A stretch of DNA of 64,000 nt from Mortierella alpina (GCA_029449245.1 JANATF010000006.1:1302001-1366000); one strand, 5' to 3'; counted from the stretch's first letter, positions 19,301-29,679 are shown. Notes: generated by a model not told the origin, from the letters alone. A program made the numbers and translations.

Positions 19301-21726
19301 CTTTTGGTCTCAAACCAATGACTTCTATCTTCCAACGAGGCATGTCTCTCATTCTCGGAGACTTGGCTTTCGTCGCTGTTTACGTGGATGACATAGTGAT
19401 TTTCTCTGATAGCAAAGAGGAACACGCCTTGCACGTTCAAGAAGTTATCAGTCGCCTCACAAAGGCCAACCTCATTATCAACCCCGAGAAGTGTCATTTC
19501 TTTTGCACAGAAGTGATCCTTCTTGGATTCATTATTGATCGCAATGGCCGTCGCATCATGCCTCAAAAGATTGCGAACATTAAATCCTGGGCACCTCCTA
19601 CCAACGCGAAGATGGTTCAACGATACCTTGGTATGTTTAATTATTTTCGTGAGTACATCCCTCTCTATGGCACATTATCTGCGCCTTTGGACGAGCTACG
19701 TTTCCGCAGAGGCCATTTTGTTCTCTCGGATCTGCAGCTTGAATGCTTCAATCAGATTAAATATCTGATTTCACAAGCGCCTGTACTTCATTTCCCAGAT
19801 TTTTCCAAACCTTTCTACGTTGCCACTGACGCTTCAAACCTTGGTCTTGGTGCTGTTCTCTACCAACTTCCCAACGGTCCTGAAGATGAGTCTGTTGTTC
19901 ACTACATCTCTTTCATGGCTCGTTCGCTCAAAAAGCATGAGCGCAACTATCCCGCTTACAAGAAAGAGCTCCTTGGCATCGTATTTGCCCTCAAAAAGTT
20001 TCATTACTATTTGTGGGGTCGTCCATTCACTCTCTATACAGATCACAAACCACTTACCTTCATTAAGACACAAGCTGATCTTCCAGCTACCATTGCCAAT
20101 TGGACAGAAACCATTCTGAGCTATGATTTCAAGTGTGTTTATCGTCCTGGTTTACTCAACATCCTTCCTGATGCTCTTTCCCGGGCATTTCCTTCTGAAC
20201 TTTGGGCTTCTCCAGACCCAGACCCTCTAGTTCACCGCGACAAACGTCGCAAGGCAGCTGTTTCCACTCGCAGCGGCTTTCGTACTTTCTCTACACCTTC
20301 ATCTCCTGAATTGGTTGTCAAATCAAAAGACCTTGCCAACCAAATCCTCGATTTGCCTATTGACCCCAAGGCTCCATACATTCATCAACCCCAGACTCCT
20401 GACAAAGAGATGATTACTCCTCCAGAGTCTGAGCGTCAAGCTATTCTCAAAAATATTCACGAGACCGCTCACCTTGGTGCCAACGCTATGGTCAATGCAT
20501 TGCACCTACGTGGCATCACATGGCCCAAACTGAAGGACGCTTGTCTTCAGTTCATCCGTCAATGCTCCTCTTGTCAGTATTTCAACATTGCTCGCCGTGG
20601 CTATCATCCTCTCAAGGCTGTTCATGCCAACCTTCCAGGTGAACACCTTGCTATGGACCTCGCCCAATTTCCCTTGAGCACTCGTCAAAACAACTATGCC
20701 CTTCTCGTAGTTGATGTTTGCACTCGATTTGTCTTTCTCCGAGCTATTCGCTCGAAAGAAGCTGGCATTATCGCTGCTGAACTTTTCCAACTCTTTGCTG
20801 ACATTGGACCTCCCAAGATTATTCAGTCTGATAATGGCTCTGAATTTTCTAATGCTCTTCTCAAAAATGTCCTCTCAATTCTTCAAATTGAGCATCGTCT
20901 CACTACTCCTTACCATCCACGAGGCAACGGGGTCGCCGAACGCTCAGTTCGCTCTGTCAAAGATCTTCTGCCAAAAGTCCTCGATGGCAAAGTACTTGAT
21001 TGGGATCTCTATCTTCCCAAAGTACAGCTCCAGCTTAACACTAGAGTTGCTGGTCTTCACAGCTCTGCCCCATACTCTCTCTTCTATGGTCGAGCACTCT
21101 CTGATTTCAGTTCTCTCCAAGAGATCAAAGACATTCAGTCTGATCTCTTATCTCCTCAAGGTCTCGAAGAACGTCTCTCTTACCTCACCACCATTGTCTT
21201 TCCGGCTGTCTCTGACAAGAGCTCCCTCACCCAGAAAGACATGATGGACAAATTCAATCGCTCTCACCTAATTACTGAGTTCCCTTCTGGTTCCTATGTC
21301 ATGGCTCGTGACATGGAGGCCACCAGTTCCCTTGATGCTCCCTATGATGGCCCTTATCAAGTTGTTCGGCGCACATCCCATGGAACTTACATCCTTCGTG
21401 ACGCCATGTCCCGTGTGCTTGCCCGCAACTATGCACCCGAGCAGCTGAAAATTGCTGCTCGTCCCGATCTTCCTCAAGACGCATCTGACACGTCTTATGA
21501 AGTGGAGCGCATTATCAGTCATCGTACAGCTCCGGGGGGGAAGACGCTCTACTTGGTGAAATGGAAAGGATACGACGACTCTGAAAACAGTGAAATCCTT
21601 GCCGAGCACTTCGATTCCAAAAACTTGATGACTCGCTATCATCGTTCGCTGAAACAGATCAAGCCCTCATCTCAGAAACCGACTTCCAAGGTATCCACAA
21701 GACAGAGTGTGTCTGCTTCAAAATAG
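16327..21726 (+). CDS. Gag-Pol polyprotein of element B (single ORF)
   Basis: One 1,799-aa frame carries everything, so unlike elements C and D no frameshift is needed. Gag (about 1-560) has a coiled coil (ITKERTLHRLQEQFEDTL) and a Cys/His motif (CSNPSCLTLTKTHWSESC) in place of a classical knuckle. Protease: ALLDTGCTTTTIAPYV. RT: VCLDPRHLNSL, APFGLKPMTSIFQRG, catalytic VYVDDIVIFS. RNase H: VATDASNLGLGAVLYQ, YTDHKPLTFI. Integrase: HLGAN...CSSCQYFN finger, LLVVDVCTRFVF, IQSDNGSEFSN, HPRGNGVAERSVR. Chromodomain: TLYLVKWKGYDDSENSEILA near the C-terminus. Codon use is T-rich compared with elements C and D. The ATG at 16327 is the first in frame after the leader. Confidence 0.95.
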   Translation: MATNPGKQRSTRSSHAHAPDSQVGAPSRTSQETPPVVSSMEQATTVLTAETSVSSPPLSGALTPDVNSSPEVNTSAPSFAQLLAGSTSMDVDNPPVVDRLARLQALVITKERTLHRLQEQFEDTLLDSEFILDGQPHDQKERLTQERNVLIAALKGNIAQAESELAQAQQALNRRLFPSNSNPSSNVGMQLFPPIIYQDACNVPPVYSNKEHGALVRIGVKGSIPVFQGTHTVDYERLVLPSFKDEPVLELTSKLKTAKRENFEAKLVELIFLFLNRFEKFYRDKLADLFDILAYRYMSQILTKADLEQRLDQRFDDLMNQIAPASARTWHEVVLAMRETFRLHEITGNILERVFTFRSLPQEDSESFARRFENLLLASGLVQHHSEATIPHAILIGVLFRAVPGNTQNLIISKFSRLHDVEEYTVILTFIRNIQGPLTGFHPWGGRWAASIWAPHLLEKDNGNNSASSFSGQKSNNNNHRDKRHKPSNGASSSFTSTGPPSKDQNIKKKPTYTNLPPGKSWCSNPSCLTLTKTHWSESCPQRRSTPSSSSTSSVTATSSSSSYQPSRKKAAITQAAGVKRAALFDTDDEDVLMDDSLGTEHDYSSVHAINQITNDVNDSSRYSIATSCPVATEPSQVVSPSESLSLSTAVSQFFHNPSPVPFPHRLKAAFRGAADGDKRIIIPILINDMEYTALLDTGCTTTTIAPYVAEELGLETGVLQDQVTVLANPEHTIPTLITIDYVSIVCNGRTAQSRVDVMPLDHYDCYLGIDLISRLGFQIHGFELHQAAVPDLFIISDKKPAILAKYRPPEELTDKFISDREAFLADLKPYLDDNAQIDPSSFCPHPFMTVDLKVAPGATVYQRSYRPFSQSQQGEVDKQVDQWEADGVIVPAPPGTKHMNKLTLAARHDLDGNIIKHRVCLDPRHLNSLLEDTDNFLLPLITDVLEKSGGHKFYSTLDLKQAFHRLPLSKKSQPYTAFMHKNRQYMFARAPFGLKPMTSIFQRGMSLILGDLAFVAVYVDDIVIFSDSKEEHALHVQEVISRLTKANLIINPEKCHFFCTEVILLGFIIDRNGRRIMPQKIANIKSWAPPTNAKMVQRYLGMFNYFREYIPLYGTLSAPLDELRFRRGHFVLSDLQLECFNQIKYLISQAPVLHFPDFSKPFYVATDASNLGLGAVLYQLPNGPEDESVVHYISFMARSLKKHERNYPAYKKELLGIVFALKKFHYYLWGRPFTLYTDHKPLTFIKTQADLPATIANWTETILSYDFKCVYRPGLLNILPDALSRAFPSELWASPDPDPLVHRDKRRKAAVSTRSGFRTFSTPSSPELVVKSKDLANQILDLPIDPKAPYIHQPQTPDKEMITPPESERQAILKNIHETAHLGANAMVNALHLRGITWPKLKDACLQFIRQCSSCQYFNIARRGYHPLKAVHANLPGEHLAMDLAQFPLSTRQNNYALLVVDVCTRFVFLRAIRSKEAGIIAAELFQLFADIGPPKIIQSDNGSEFSNALLKNVLSILQIEHRLTTPYHPRGNGVAERSVRSVKDLLPKVLDGKVLDWDLYLPKVQLQLNTRVAGLHSSAPYSLFYGRALSDFSSLQEIKDIQSDLLSPQGLEERLSYLTTIVFPAVSDKSSLTQKDMMDKFNRSHLITEFPSGSYVMARDMEATSSLDAPYDGPYQVVRRTSHGTYILRDAMSRVLARNYAPEQLKIAARPDLPQDASDTSYEVERIISHRTAPGGKTLYLVKWKGYDDSENSEILAEHFDSKNLMTRYHRSLKQIKPSSQKPTSKVSTRQSVSASK

Positions 21727-22123
21727 CAGATGCAGCAAGCCAATTCCACTTTCCTATTCAAGGGCTCTACCGCCTTCAGAGGTTTTTGCACGCTTGCAAC
21801 ATCCGTTGCTTGAACGTTTTCCTCTCATCATATATGGGTTTTTGCAATTTTTATCCCATTCCATTTCCCTTCGAGGCTTCAACTCCTGTCCTCGACTGAC
21901 AACTCATTTTCAAGAGGTTTTATATTTTTTCCTCATCACTACATCAACATCTCGAGTTTTTATATATTTTTCTCGACCATTCACTTCTTCAACATTCATC
22001 TAGCGGTTAGACACCGATATCATAGGCTTATACCCTTAACTTCTCATGGAGGTTTTTATCATTTTTCCTACCATATATCCCATCTCGCTCCCAGCTGTGC
22101 TACGAAACTTGGCCGGGGGCTTC
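21727..22123 (+). other. 3' UTR of element B
   Basis: 397 bp, pyrimidine-rich, with no ORF of note and no similarity I recognise. It ends in the G-rich stretch next to the 3' LTR. Confidence 0.7.
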
Positions 22124-22301
22124 TGTGCCGGATTGACCGTCCTAGCATAGACTTACCCTTAATATTTTTAGTTAGCGAAGATTAGTGTGGACGTGTCCTT
22201 AATGCTCACGTCCACAGGAGACATTTGAATACATCCTTCTTCACTCCGTTCTCGTTACTTGACAGCTCCTAGTAACTGTGTCTTTTCCTCTAACCGCGAC
22301 A
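22124..22301 (+). repeat. 3' LTR of element B (178 bp)
   Basis: Pairs with 15985-16162. It is followed by target duplication CTCTG and the resumed element A reading frame (TTCCGTAAACC). Confidence 0.94.
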
Positions 22302-22306
22302 CTCTG

Positions 22307-24400
22307 TTCCGTAAACCAAGACCTTTTGCGGAACAACAAATGCATATTTTTGATGAACAGGTCGCCAAATGGATGGCAGATGAAGTCATCACTTTAGCGC
22401 CAGCCGGTAATCCGCATAATAACACACTCACATTGGCATCAAAGAAGGATCTGAACGGGCAGAAAACCAAATTTAGAGTCTGCCTGGATCCACGACCTCT
22501 CAATCTAGTCTTACCAGATGACAATCATCCTGTACCATTAATTTCGGACATCATACAACAGCTAGGAGGACACGCAATCTACTCCACAATTGACCTGACA
22601 CAGGCATATCACCGTTTGCCGGTACACCCGTCCCATCAATCCCTAACTGCTTTTATGCACCGCGGTACCCAATATATGTTTCAGAGAGCCCCTTTTGGAC
22701 TTAAACCACTGACAAGCCTCTTTCAACGCGGTATGTCGCGCATCTTGGGTGACCTATCCTTCGTACGCGTGTTTGTAGACGACATTGTGGTATTCTCAAA
22801 GAGCCGCGAGGACCATGCTGAACACGTACGATGCGTCATCCAAAGACTCACGGAGGCAAAACTCATCATCAATACCGAAAAATCACATTTCTTCGCTACT
22901 CAAATTGTGCTCCTCGGATTTGTCATTGACTTGCATGGACAACGCATTGATCCTGCCAAACTTGTCAACATCCTTGAATGGGAAGCCCCAACCACAGCTC
23001 TCCAAATACAATCTTTTCTTGGTACATGCAATTTTTTCCGAAACCACGTACCTATCTTCAGCACTTTAGCTGCCCCACTTGACACATTGCGAAATGCACC
23101 CAAACCTTTCAAACTTAACAAGGTGGAACTTGATTCCTATAACGCTTTAAAAGAATTGCTAACTCTAGCACCAATACTTCACTTTGTGGACTGGACTCAA
23201 CCATTACTTGTCGGCACAGACGCATCCAATTACGGCGTTGGAGCCACACTATATCAGATAATATTCAATCCAAAAACCAATAAAAAAGAAGTCGTTTTTA
23301 TCTCATTTATGGCCAGATCATTGCAGGCGAGAGAACGACGCTACTCTACTACGCAGAAGAACTGCTCGCTATCGTCTTCGCACTGAAAAATTTCACTACT
23401 ACTTGTGGGATCGTCACTTCACTTTGTACACAGACCATCGCGCCCTTACTTTCATTCACTCTCAAAAAGAGATGAACTCCATGTTAACAAACTGGCAAGA
23501 AACTATCCTCGAATACAATTTTACGGTGGAATATCGCCCAGGTGTTATGAACATTCTGCCTGATGCCCTTTCTCGTCTCTTTCCGGATGACTTTAAATCT
23601 CGTTACCCGAGGAGGGATGAAGAAGACATTAGTATATCCTATATGCAGACCGAAGAGTCGTATAAAGAGATCACAAGCAAGGCAGAAAGGGATGCCATTC
23701 TCGACAAAGTGCATACACTCGGTCACTTTGGCACGAACGTTATGGTTAAGAACATTCACGCTGATCATGTCACTTGGCCGCACTTAGCAGAGGACTGCCT
23801 GGCTTGGGTTAAGAAGTGCCCCGAATGCCAACGTAACAATATTGCTCAAAAAGGGTATCATCCGCTAAAAGCCATTCATGCACAGCTGCCTGGAGAACAC
23901 ATGGCTGTTGATCTTGCAGGGCCTTTCCCTCTGTCAAACAATGGCAATAAATATCTGTTGATACTTGTCGACGTGTGCACACGCTTCGTATTCCTAAAGG
24001 CAATACCAAACAAAAACAGCCTCACCGTCGGCGGCGTCCTTTTTGACATATTCAGTCTCATTGGCTTTCCGCGCATTCTTCAATCTGACAATGGCACGGA
24101 ATTTGTTAATGCGCTGATGACTTCGATCAAAACTGAAATGGGCACTGACCATCGTTTGACTACACCTTATCATCCTCGAGGCAATGGCGTAGCAGAAAGA
24201 CACGTCAAAATCGCCTGTGACATCCTTCGAAAAGAATTCAAACAACAAGGCAACGCATGGGATGCCCATGTCCCTATGGCGCAATTGGCTATGAGCACAA
24301 GAATCGTAGCGCTTCACAATTCATCGCCCTTTTCTCTCTTCTTTGCGCGCAAATTTAATGGTTTCCACAATTTCTCTAATGACAAAGATGAACTACTTAC
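22307..24400 (+). pseudogene. Element A RT, RNase H and integrase (two frameshifts, interrupted by element C)
   Basis: Resumes the element A polyprotein with RT (FRVCLDPRPLNLV, catalytic VFVDDIVVFS), RNase H (GTDASNYGVGATLYQ) and integrase (CPECQRNN finger, VDLAGPFPLS, LQSDNGTEFVN, HPRGNGVAERHVK). Two single-base deletions, near 23351-23357 and near 23390-23396, shift the frame inside RNase H and then shift it again; together they move it by two. The frame then runs to the break at 24400, where element C inserted (target duplication CTTAC). The closest relative in this window is element B. Confidence 0.9.
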
Positions 24401-24728
24401 TGTCGCGTACTCGGCCCTAGGATAAGCGTAGTATCCTAGGTCAAGCCTTATTTCGCCTTTTAATGCCTTATCGACATGCGCCCCCTTTTTACTGAATGCC
24501 TTGAATTATGTCCTGACCGGTGACTATGGGTCAAAGCGGCATTACGCGCTGGGCTCAGTGTTTAGTATATATAGTCTGTAGTTCCCTCTGTACAGTTGCT
24601 CTTTACCTAGTAACTTGAATACATCCTTGATCATACCCTGAACCCTCCTGTCTTGCCACTTCCCTTGTCCCTTCCCTCCTGCCCTTGTGAAAGGTCATCC
24701 TGTCCTTGCCCTGCCTAGATTCACGACA
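24401..24728 (+). repeat. 5' LTR of element C (328 bp)
   Basis: Begins TGTCGCGTACTCGG and ends AGATTCACGACA, with a TATA-like AGTATATATAGTC inside at about 24563. It matches 29680-30007. Confidence 0.94.
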
Positions 24729-24777
24729 TTACTAGGTCAAACAACTTTGACCTTTCTACCCACGTCCCTGCCCAGCC

Positions 24778-25992
24778 ATGAGTCTCGAAACCGCCAACCA
24801 GAATTTTGAAGCCCTCCAAACTCGTGTCAAAACCATCGAGGACACTCTCCTCGAGCAAGCCAGCCCGGTCGTAGCGGATCTCAAAAACCGCGTTCAGTCG
24901 CTCGAAAGCCAGCTCACCGCGTACGGACCCCTCCTCAAGTTCTTACAGACCAACCATAGTTTCGTCGAGGATCTCATCAAAATGGTCGAACCAAGATTCA
25001 AAACGATCGAAGGACAGATCATTGCTCTGAATGCCATCAACGAGAACAATACCTTCCAGAAAGATATGCTCCGGGGCCTCAAGACCCTTGCCGAAGCCAC
25101 CAAGACTCAGTCGGTGGCCAAGCCCAAGATCGACTCCCCCGAGAAGTTCACTGGTAAAAGAGAAGACTGGAAAACTTTCCAGTCTCAGCTGGAGCTGTAC
25201 TTCTTGGCTCAGAGCTCGCAGCATCCAACGGATGCCTCTAAAATCATGTTCATCATCTCCCGTCTGGGGGACACCGCGGCCTATAAGTATATGGAAAAGC
25301 ACATCCCTGCTTTTAAGCTGGATGACGAAGTAAGACCCGCGATCATTAGCAGCCTTGATAAGTTTTGGTCGGTCATGACCAAGAATTTCGGCGTCACCAA
25401 CGCCCACATCGTGGCCGAGTCTCAACTCCGCGCCTTGAAGCAAAAAGGCTCGGCGTTGGACTACACCAATAAGTTTGTCCAGTTGGTTGCCGATACCGAG
25501 TGGAACGACGCTGCCAAAATCTCCCAGTACCGGATTGGCCTCAAAGAATCGGTCCAAGAAACCATGTCACGCCAGGAGGAACCGCGCACGTTCTATGAGT
25601 TCTCTGATTTGGCTATTGAGATCGACACTCGCCAATATGGTTACTTTCTGCAAAGACAACCTGTTCGTTCCACAACAACCTTGAATAGCGCCCGCAACTC
25701 GACCCCTGTTTCCGTCCCGCGACCATTCGCTCCCGCCGCGTCCGTTGCCGCCCCGTCCATGGCCATGGACCTCAGCCAAGCCCAGCACCGCCCTGTGAGC
25801 GCCGAAGAAAAACAGCGACGCAGAGATAACGATCTCTGTAGCTACTGTGGTTTGGAGGGACACTGGGTTAAGGAGTGTCCCACCAAACCCGCGAACACCA
25901 GACTCGGTAACAAGGCTCAACACACTCTCTCTAGTGCCACCACTGCCAACACTAGCCCCTTCGTGTTCGATTTGGGAAACGACGACGCCTAG
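24778..25992 (+). CDS. Gag polyprotein of element C
   Basis: 404-aa Gag. An N-terminal coiled coil (about 1-110) is followed by a capsid domain of retrotransposon Gag type (KFTGKREDWKTFQSQLELYF, DYTNKFVQLVADTEW) and one canonical zinc knuckle (CSYCGLEGHWVKEC, CX2CX4HX4C, about residue 360). The stop TAG is at 25990-25992; the slippery heptamer GGGAAAC at 25974-25980 lies 9 nt before it. Confidence 0.92.
   Translation: MSLETANQNFEALQTRVKTIEDTLLEQASPVVADLKNRVQSLESQLTAYGPLLKFLQTNHSFVEDLIKMVEPRFKTIEGQIIALNAINENNTFQKDMLRGLKTLAEATKTQSVAKPKIDSPEKFTGKREDWKTFQSQLELYFLAQSSQHPTDASKIMFIISRLGDTAAYKYMEKHIPAFKLDDEVRPAIISSLDKFWSVMTKNFGVTNAHIVAESQLRALKQKGSALDYTNKFVQLVADTEWNDAAKISQYRIGLKESVQETMSRQEEPRTFYEFSDLAIEIDTRQYGYFLQRQPVRSTTTLNSARNSTPVSVPRPFAPAASVAAPSMAMDLSQAQHRPVSAEEKQRRRDNDLCSYCGLEGHWVKECPTKPANTRLGNKAQHTLSSATTANTSPFVFDLGNDDA
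25974..25980 (+). promoter_or_regulatory. Predicted -1 ribosomal frameshift site (GGGAAAC), element C
   Basis: The gag frame reads TTG GGA AAC, giving G GGA AAC in slippery register. After -1 slippage the frame (CGA CGA CGC CTA GTA) is open without a stop into the protease. Same heptamer and register as in element D. Confidence 0.75.
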
Positions 25993-28900
25993 TAAAGAGT
26001 GGAGAAGCCCATCTAGGCCAACTTTTCAATGTTTCTCCTGTTCACGACCCTATCCACGACTCCGCTCCCATCACCATTCCTGTCACTCTGTATTTCCAGG
26101 GGTCCTCCCTCCCCGTCAATGCCATGATTGATTCTGGGGCTACAATTTCCTTCATTCATCAGAACCTCGCCAAAGTACATCACCTACCCATTGTCGATCA
26201 ACAACTCAACATTGCCCTCGCCAATGGTACCATCCACTCTTCCCACCACTCCACTCGTCTTGTCATGCAATCCAGCCCAGAACATTTTGAAGTACATTCC
26301 TTTCAACTCATCACGCTCGGTAACTATTCTGTGATCCTTGGAATGGACTGGCTAAAAAAGCACAGCCCCTCCATCAACTGGGATCAGAGAACAGTGACTC
26401 TCGCCTGCACTCAAAATCACAACTTCTCTGCCTTGTCACATCTTGCTCGATCCACACTACCTACTTCTATCCTGCCCTTCGCCAGTCAAACACGCTCTGC
26501 TTCCCCTCCTCTAGTTCTCAAACCTGCACCAATTACTATCATTTACCCACCTGTGCCTGTCCCTGTCAGAAACCCAACTTCCATGGATATTGCCCTGGTC
26601 AGCAACGCCAATTTCTGTCAATTGCTCAAGCAGGGACAGGGTGTAGGCTACATGATGGACATCTCTCAAGTCGAAGAATTGTCTACCGCGACTCTTAGTG
26701 ATGATGAACCAACAATCCAGCTCCCTGAAAAATACGCTGAATACTCTCAAGTGTTCTCCAAGACTCAGGCGGACAAACTCCCGCCACACCGACCCTACGA
26801 CCATAGTATTCCCATTGCAGAAGGCGCCAACGTACCTTTTGGGCCTGTCTACAATCTCTCGCAGACGGAGCTCAAGGCCCTACACGAATATCTCAAAGAA
26901 AACCTGGCTAAAGGTTTCATTCGCCGCTCGGAATCCCCAGCCGGAGCGCCCATTCTCTTTGTCAAGAAAAAAGACGGTTCCCTTCGCCTTTGTGTCGATT
27001 ACCGGGGACTTAACAAAATCACAACTCCCAATCGATGCCCTTTACCACTGATCTCCGAAACGTTTGACCAGTTAGGAAAAGCCAAGTATTTTACCAAATT
27101 GGACATGCGTGGTGCCTACAACCTTCTCCGAATAGCGAAAGGCGACGAGTGGAAAACCGCGTTTCGCTGTCGTTACGGTCACTTTGAGTATCAAGTCATG
27201 CCATTCGGGCTCATGAATGCCCCAGGAACCTTCCAAGCGTTCGTGAACGACGTCCTGCGCGACTACTTGGATGATTTTGTTGTTGTCTACCTTGACGATA
27301 TTCTCATATATTCCGAATCACTTGACGAGCACACCGCACAAGTCAAAAAGGTCCTCAAGAAATTAGAAGCTGCGGGCATCTGTCTGAAACTCGAGAAATG
27401 TGCGTTCGATAAGCAAGAGGTCTCGTTCCTGGGATTCATCATTGGTGTTAACGGCATCTCGATGGATCCTGCCAAGGTGGCCGCCATTCAAGAATGGGCT
27501 ACCCCTAAATCAGCTTTTGACATTCAGGTGTTCCTCGGACTCGCTAACTTCTACCGCCGCTTCGTCAAGAACTACTCCAAAGTAGCCACCCCTCTCACCA
27601 CTCTGCTCAAGAAGAATGCCAAGTTCATTTGGTCAAGAGCCGCGCAAGACGCTTTTGAAGAACTCAAAGCTCGTTTGATGTCTGGCCCGATCCTCCGTCA
27701 CTTTGATCACACAAAAGCGTGTGTCATCGAAGTCGATGCCTCCGACTACGCCCTCGGAGGAGTTTGCAGCCAATATGATGACGATGACCACCTCCACCCT
27801 GTTGCCTTCTACTCCAGAAAACTCCTGCCTGCGGAAATGAATTACCAGATCTATGACAAAGAACTGTTAGCCATTGTGTGCGCCTTCAAGCACTGGCGAC
27901 ACTACCTTGAGTTCTCAGCCTCTACCACAGTCGTCCTTACTGACCACCGCAATCTGGAATATTTTACAACCACCCGCAACCTTAGCCGTCGCCAGGTCCG
28001 CTGGTCTGAAGTCCTATCGGACTATAATTTTGTCATCAAATACCGCCCTGGCTCGCAGAACGCTGCGGCTGACTCTTTGTCTCGGAGAGACAAACCTGAG
28101 GAGGGGAGTGCGGCTGCACTAAGCAAGACCGCCTTAACCCTCCTGCCACCAATTCAATTTTTGAATGCCCTACAAGCCCTGCCGCTGCTCCCAGAGAAGT
28201 CAGCCATTCAAGAATTAATTACGCATTCACTTCCTAACGACCCTACATTCAGCGCGATCCTTGCTGAGAACCTTGAGACGCCAGACCCTGACGGCCTCTA
28301 CTCTGTCCAGGACGGCCTTCTACTACATGACGGCCTGGTCTGTGTCCCCGACGACCCGGATCTCAAGAAAATGATCCTTGAAGAATGCCACGATTCTCCC
28401 ACTGCGGGGCACTTTGGTATTACTAAAACATTTGATCTTGTCTCTCGCACGTTCTTTTGGCCCAGCATGCGACAATATATCAAGAATTACGTCGGTGGAT
28501 GCGATATTTGCCAACGTAGCAAGTCAAGCAATCACAAGCCGTATGGCCTCCTGCAATCCTTGCCGATCCCTGATCGGCCCTGGTCCTCGATCTCCGTAGA
28601 CTTTATCACTCAACTGCCCGCCTCCAAGGGCTACACCGCGATATGTGTCTTCGTCGATCGATTCACGAAGATGGCTCACTTTGCCCCTACCACAGATACC
28701 GTGGACGCGGAGGGTACCGTGCAGCTCTTCTTGGAAAAAGTCTTCGCCGCCCACGGTCTTCCAGACGATGTCGTCTCCGATAGAGGCGTCACCTTCACTT
28801 CTAAGTTCACTAAGACAGTCTTCAAGGCTCTCCAGATCGAGCAGAACCTCTCTACTGCATTCCATCCTAGGACTGACGGCCAGACTGAGAGAGTCAACTC

Positions 28901-29669
28901 GATTCTCGAGCAGTACCTACGCTGTTATATCGACTATCAACAGTCAAACTGGAGCACTTTACTCCCGCTCGCCGAGTTCACTTACAACAACACGGAACAC
29001 TCGTCCACGAAGACAACTCCTTTCTTCGCTAACTTTGGTTTCCACCCCAAGTTCTCAGTTACCGTACCCCGGGTGACTAAGGACAACATCCCTTGCCCTG
29101 ACCACATCAAGGCTCTTCTAGACATTCATTCTGAGATGAAGTTCAACATCCAGTCTGCGAATGAAAGACACGCCCGACATTTTGATACCAAAACAATAGC
29201 TCAGCCTGATTTCAGTGTTGGCGACAAAGTCTGGTTAGACGCCCGAAATCTCCGTACCGAGCGGGCAGCCAAGAAACTTGACTACAAACGAGTTGGCCCT
29301 TTTCAAATACTCGAGAAGGTTGGAACTCGCTCATACCGCCTGGATCTCCCAAGTACCATGAAGATCCACCCGATCTTCCACGTCGGCCTCCTCGAGCGTT
29401 TCCGCCAAGATACGATCCCGGGTCGGACACCTAAACCTCTACCTCCACTCGTCGTTGCTGGAGAAGAGGAGTTCGAAGTCGAAGCCATCCTAGACTCCAA
29501 AGTGGCCCGTGGCAGACTCCTCTACCATGTCCACTGGAAAGGCTACCCCATATCTGCTCGCACTTGGGAGCCTGCTGAGTTGGTTCAAGGCGCCCCGAGA
29601 CTCATCAAGCAGTTTCATCATGCTCACCCTCACAAACCCGGCCCTACGCTTCGCGGAGCTCAGCCCTAA
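25980..29669 (+). CDS. Pol polyprotein of element C: protease, RT, RNase H, integrase, chromodomain
   Basis: Open in the -1 frame relative to gag from the slippery site to the stop at 29669. Retropepsin active site NAMIDSGATISFI at about 26118; RT with LRLCVDYRGLN, PFGLMNAPGTFQ and catalytic YLDDILIYS; RNase H with EVDASDYALGGV and TDHRNLEYF; integrase with GHFGITK...CDICQRSK finger and DDE blocks SVDFITQLP, VSDRGVTFTS and HPRTDGQTERVN; C-terminal chromodomain with LLYHVHWKGYPISARTWEP. The first ATG (26124) would cut the protease, which supports production as a Gag-Pol fusion. Proteins of this type carry out reverse transcription in particles and then nuclear integration. Confidence 0.93.
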   Translation, partial: RRRLVKSGEAHLGQLFNVSPVHDPIHDSAPITIPVTLYFQGSSLPVNAMIDSGATISFIHQNLAKVHHLPIVDQQLNIALANGTIHSSHHSTRLVMQSSPEHFEVHSFQLITLGNYSVILGMDWLKKHSPSINWDQRTVTLACTQNHNFSALSHLARSTLPTSILPFASQTRSASPPLVLKPAPITIIYPPVPVPVRNPTSMDIALVSNANFCQLLKQGQGVGYMMDISQVEELSTATLSDDEPTIQLPEKYAEYSQVFSKTQADKLPPHRPYDHSIPIAEGANVPFGPVYNLSQTELKALHEYLKENLAKGFIRRSESPAGAPILFVKKKDGSLRLCVDYRGLNKITTPNRCPLPLISETFDQLGKAKYFTKLDMRGAYNLLRIAKGDEWKTAFRCRYGHFEYQVMPFGLMNAPGTFQAFVNDVLRDYLDDFVVVYLDDILIYSESLDEHTAQVKKVLKKLEAAGICLKLEKCAFDKQEVSFLGFIIGVNGISMDPAKVAAIQEWATPKSAFDIQVFLGLANFYRRFVKNYSKVATPLTTLLKKNAKFIWSRAAQDAFEELKARLMSGPILRHFDHTKACVIEVDASDYALGGVCSQYDDDDHLHPVAFYSRKLLPAEMNYQIYDKELLAIVCAFKHWRHYLEFSASTTVVLTDHRNLEYFTTTRNLSRRQVRWSEVLSDYNFVIKYRPGSQNAAADSLSRRDKPEEGSAAALSKTALTLLPPIQFLNALQALPLLPEKSAIQELITHSLPNDPTFSAILAENLETPDPDGLYSVQDGLLLHDGLVCVPDDPDLKKMILEECHDSPTAGHFGITKTFDLVSRTFFWPSMRQYIKNYVGGCDICQRSKSSNHKPYGLLQSLPIPDRPWSSISVDFITQLPASKGYTAICVFVDRFTKMAHFAPTTDTVDAEGTVQLFLEKVFAAHGLPDDVVSDRGVTFTSKFTKTVFKALQIEQNLSTAFHPRTDGQTERVNSILEQYLRCYIDYQQSNWSTLLPLAEFTYNNTEHSSTKTTPFFANFGFHPKFSVTVPRVTKDNIPCPDHIKALLDIHSEMKFNIQSANERHARHFDTKTIAQPDFSVGDKVWLDARNLRTERAAKKLDYKRVGPFQILEKVGTRSYRLDLPSTMKIHPIFHVGLLERFRQDTIPGRTPKPLPPLVVAGEEEFEVEAILDSKVARGRLLYHVHWKGYPISARTWEPAELVQGAPRLIKQFHHAHPHKPGPTLRGAQP

Positions 29670-29679
29670 ATGGGGGGGT

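Larger units (their letters stand above)
15985..22301 (+). mobile_element. Ty3/gypsy chromovirus element B, apparently intact
   Basis: 6,317-bp element nested in element A. The LTRs are 178 bp each (15985-16162 and 22124-22301) and differ at one base that I can see (CATCTTTCTT against CATCCTTCTT). The target duplication CTCTG is exact (15980-15984, 22302-22306). A single gag-pol ORF fills it. The G-rich stretch GGCCGGGGGC before the 3' LTR is the likely plus-strand primer. The 397 bp between the ORF and the 3' LTR are T-rich and non-coding. Confidence 0.95.
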
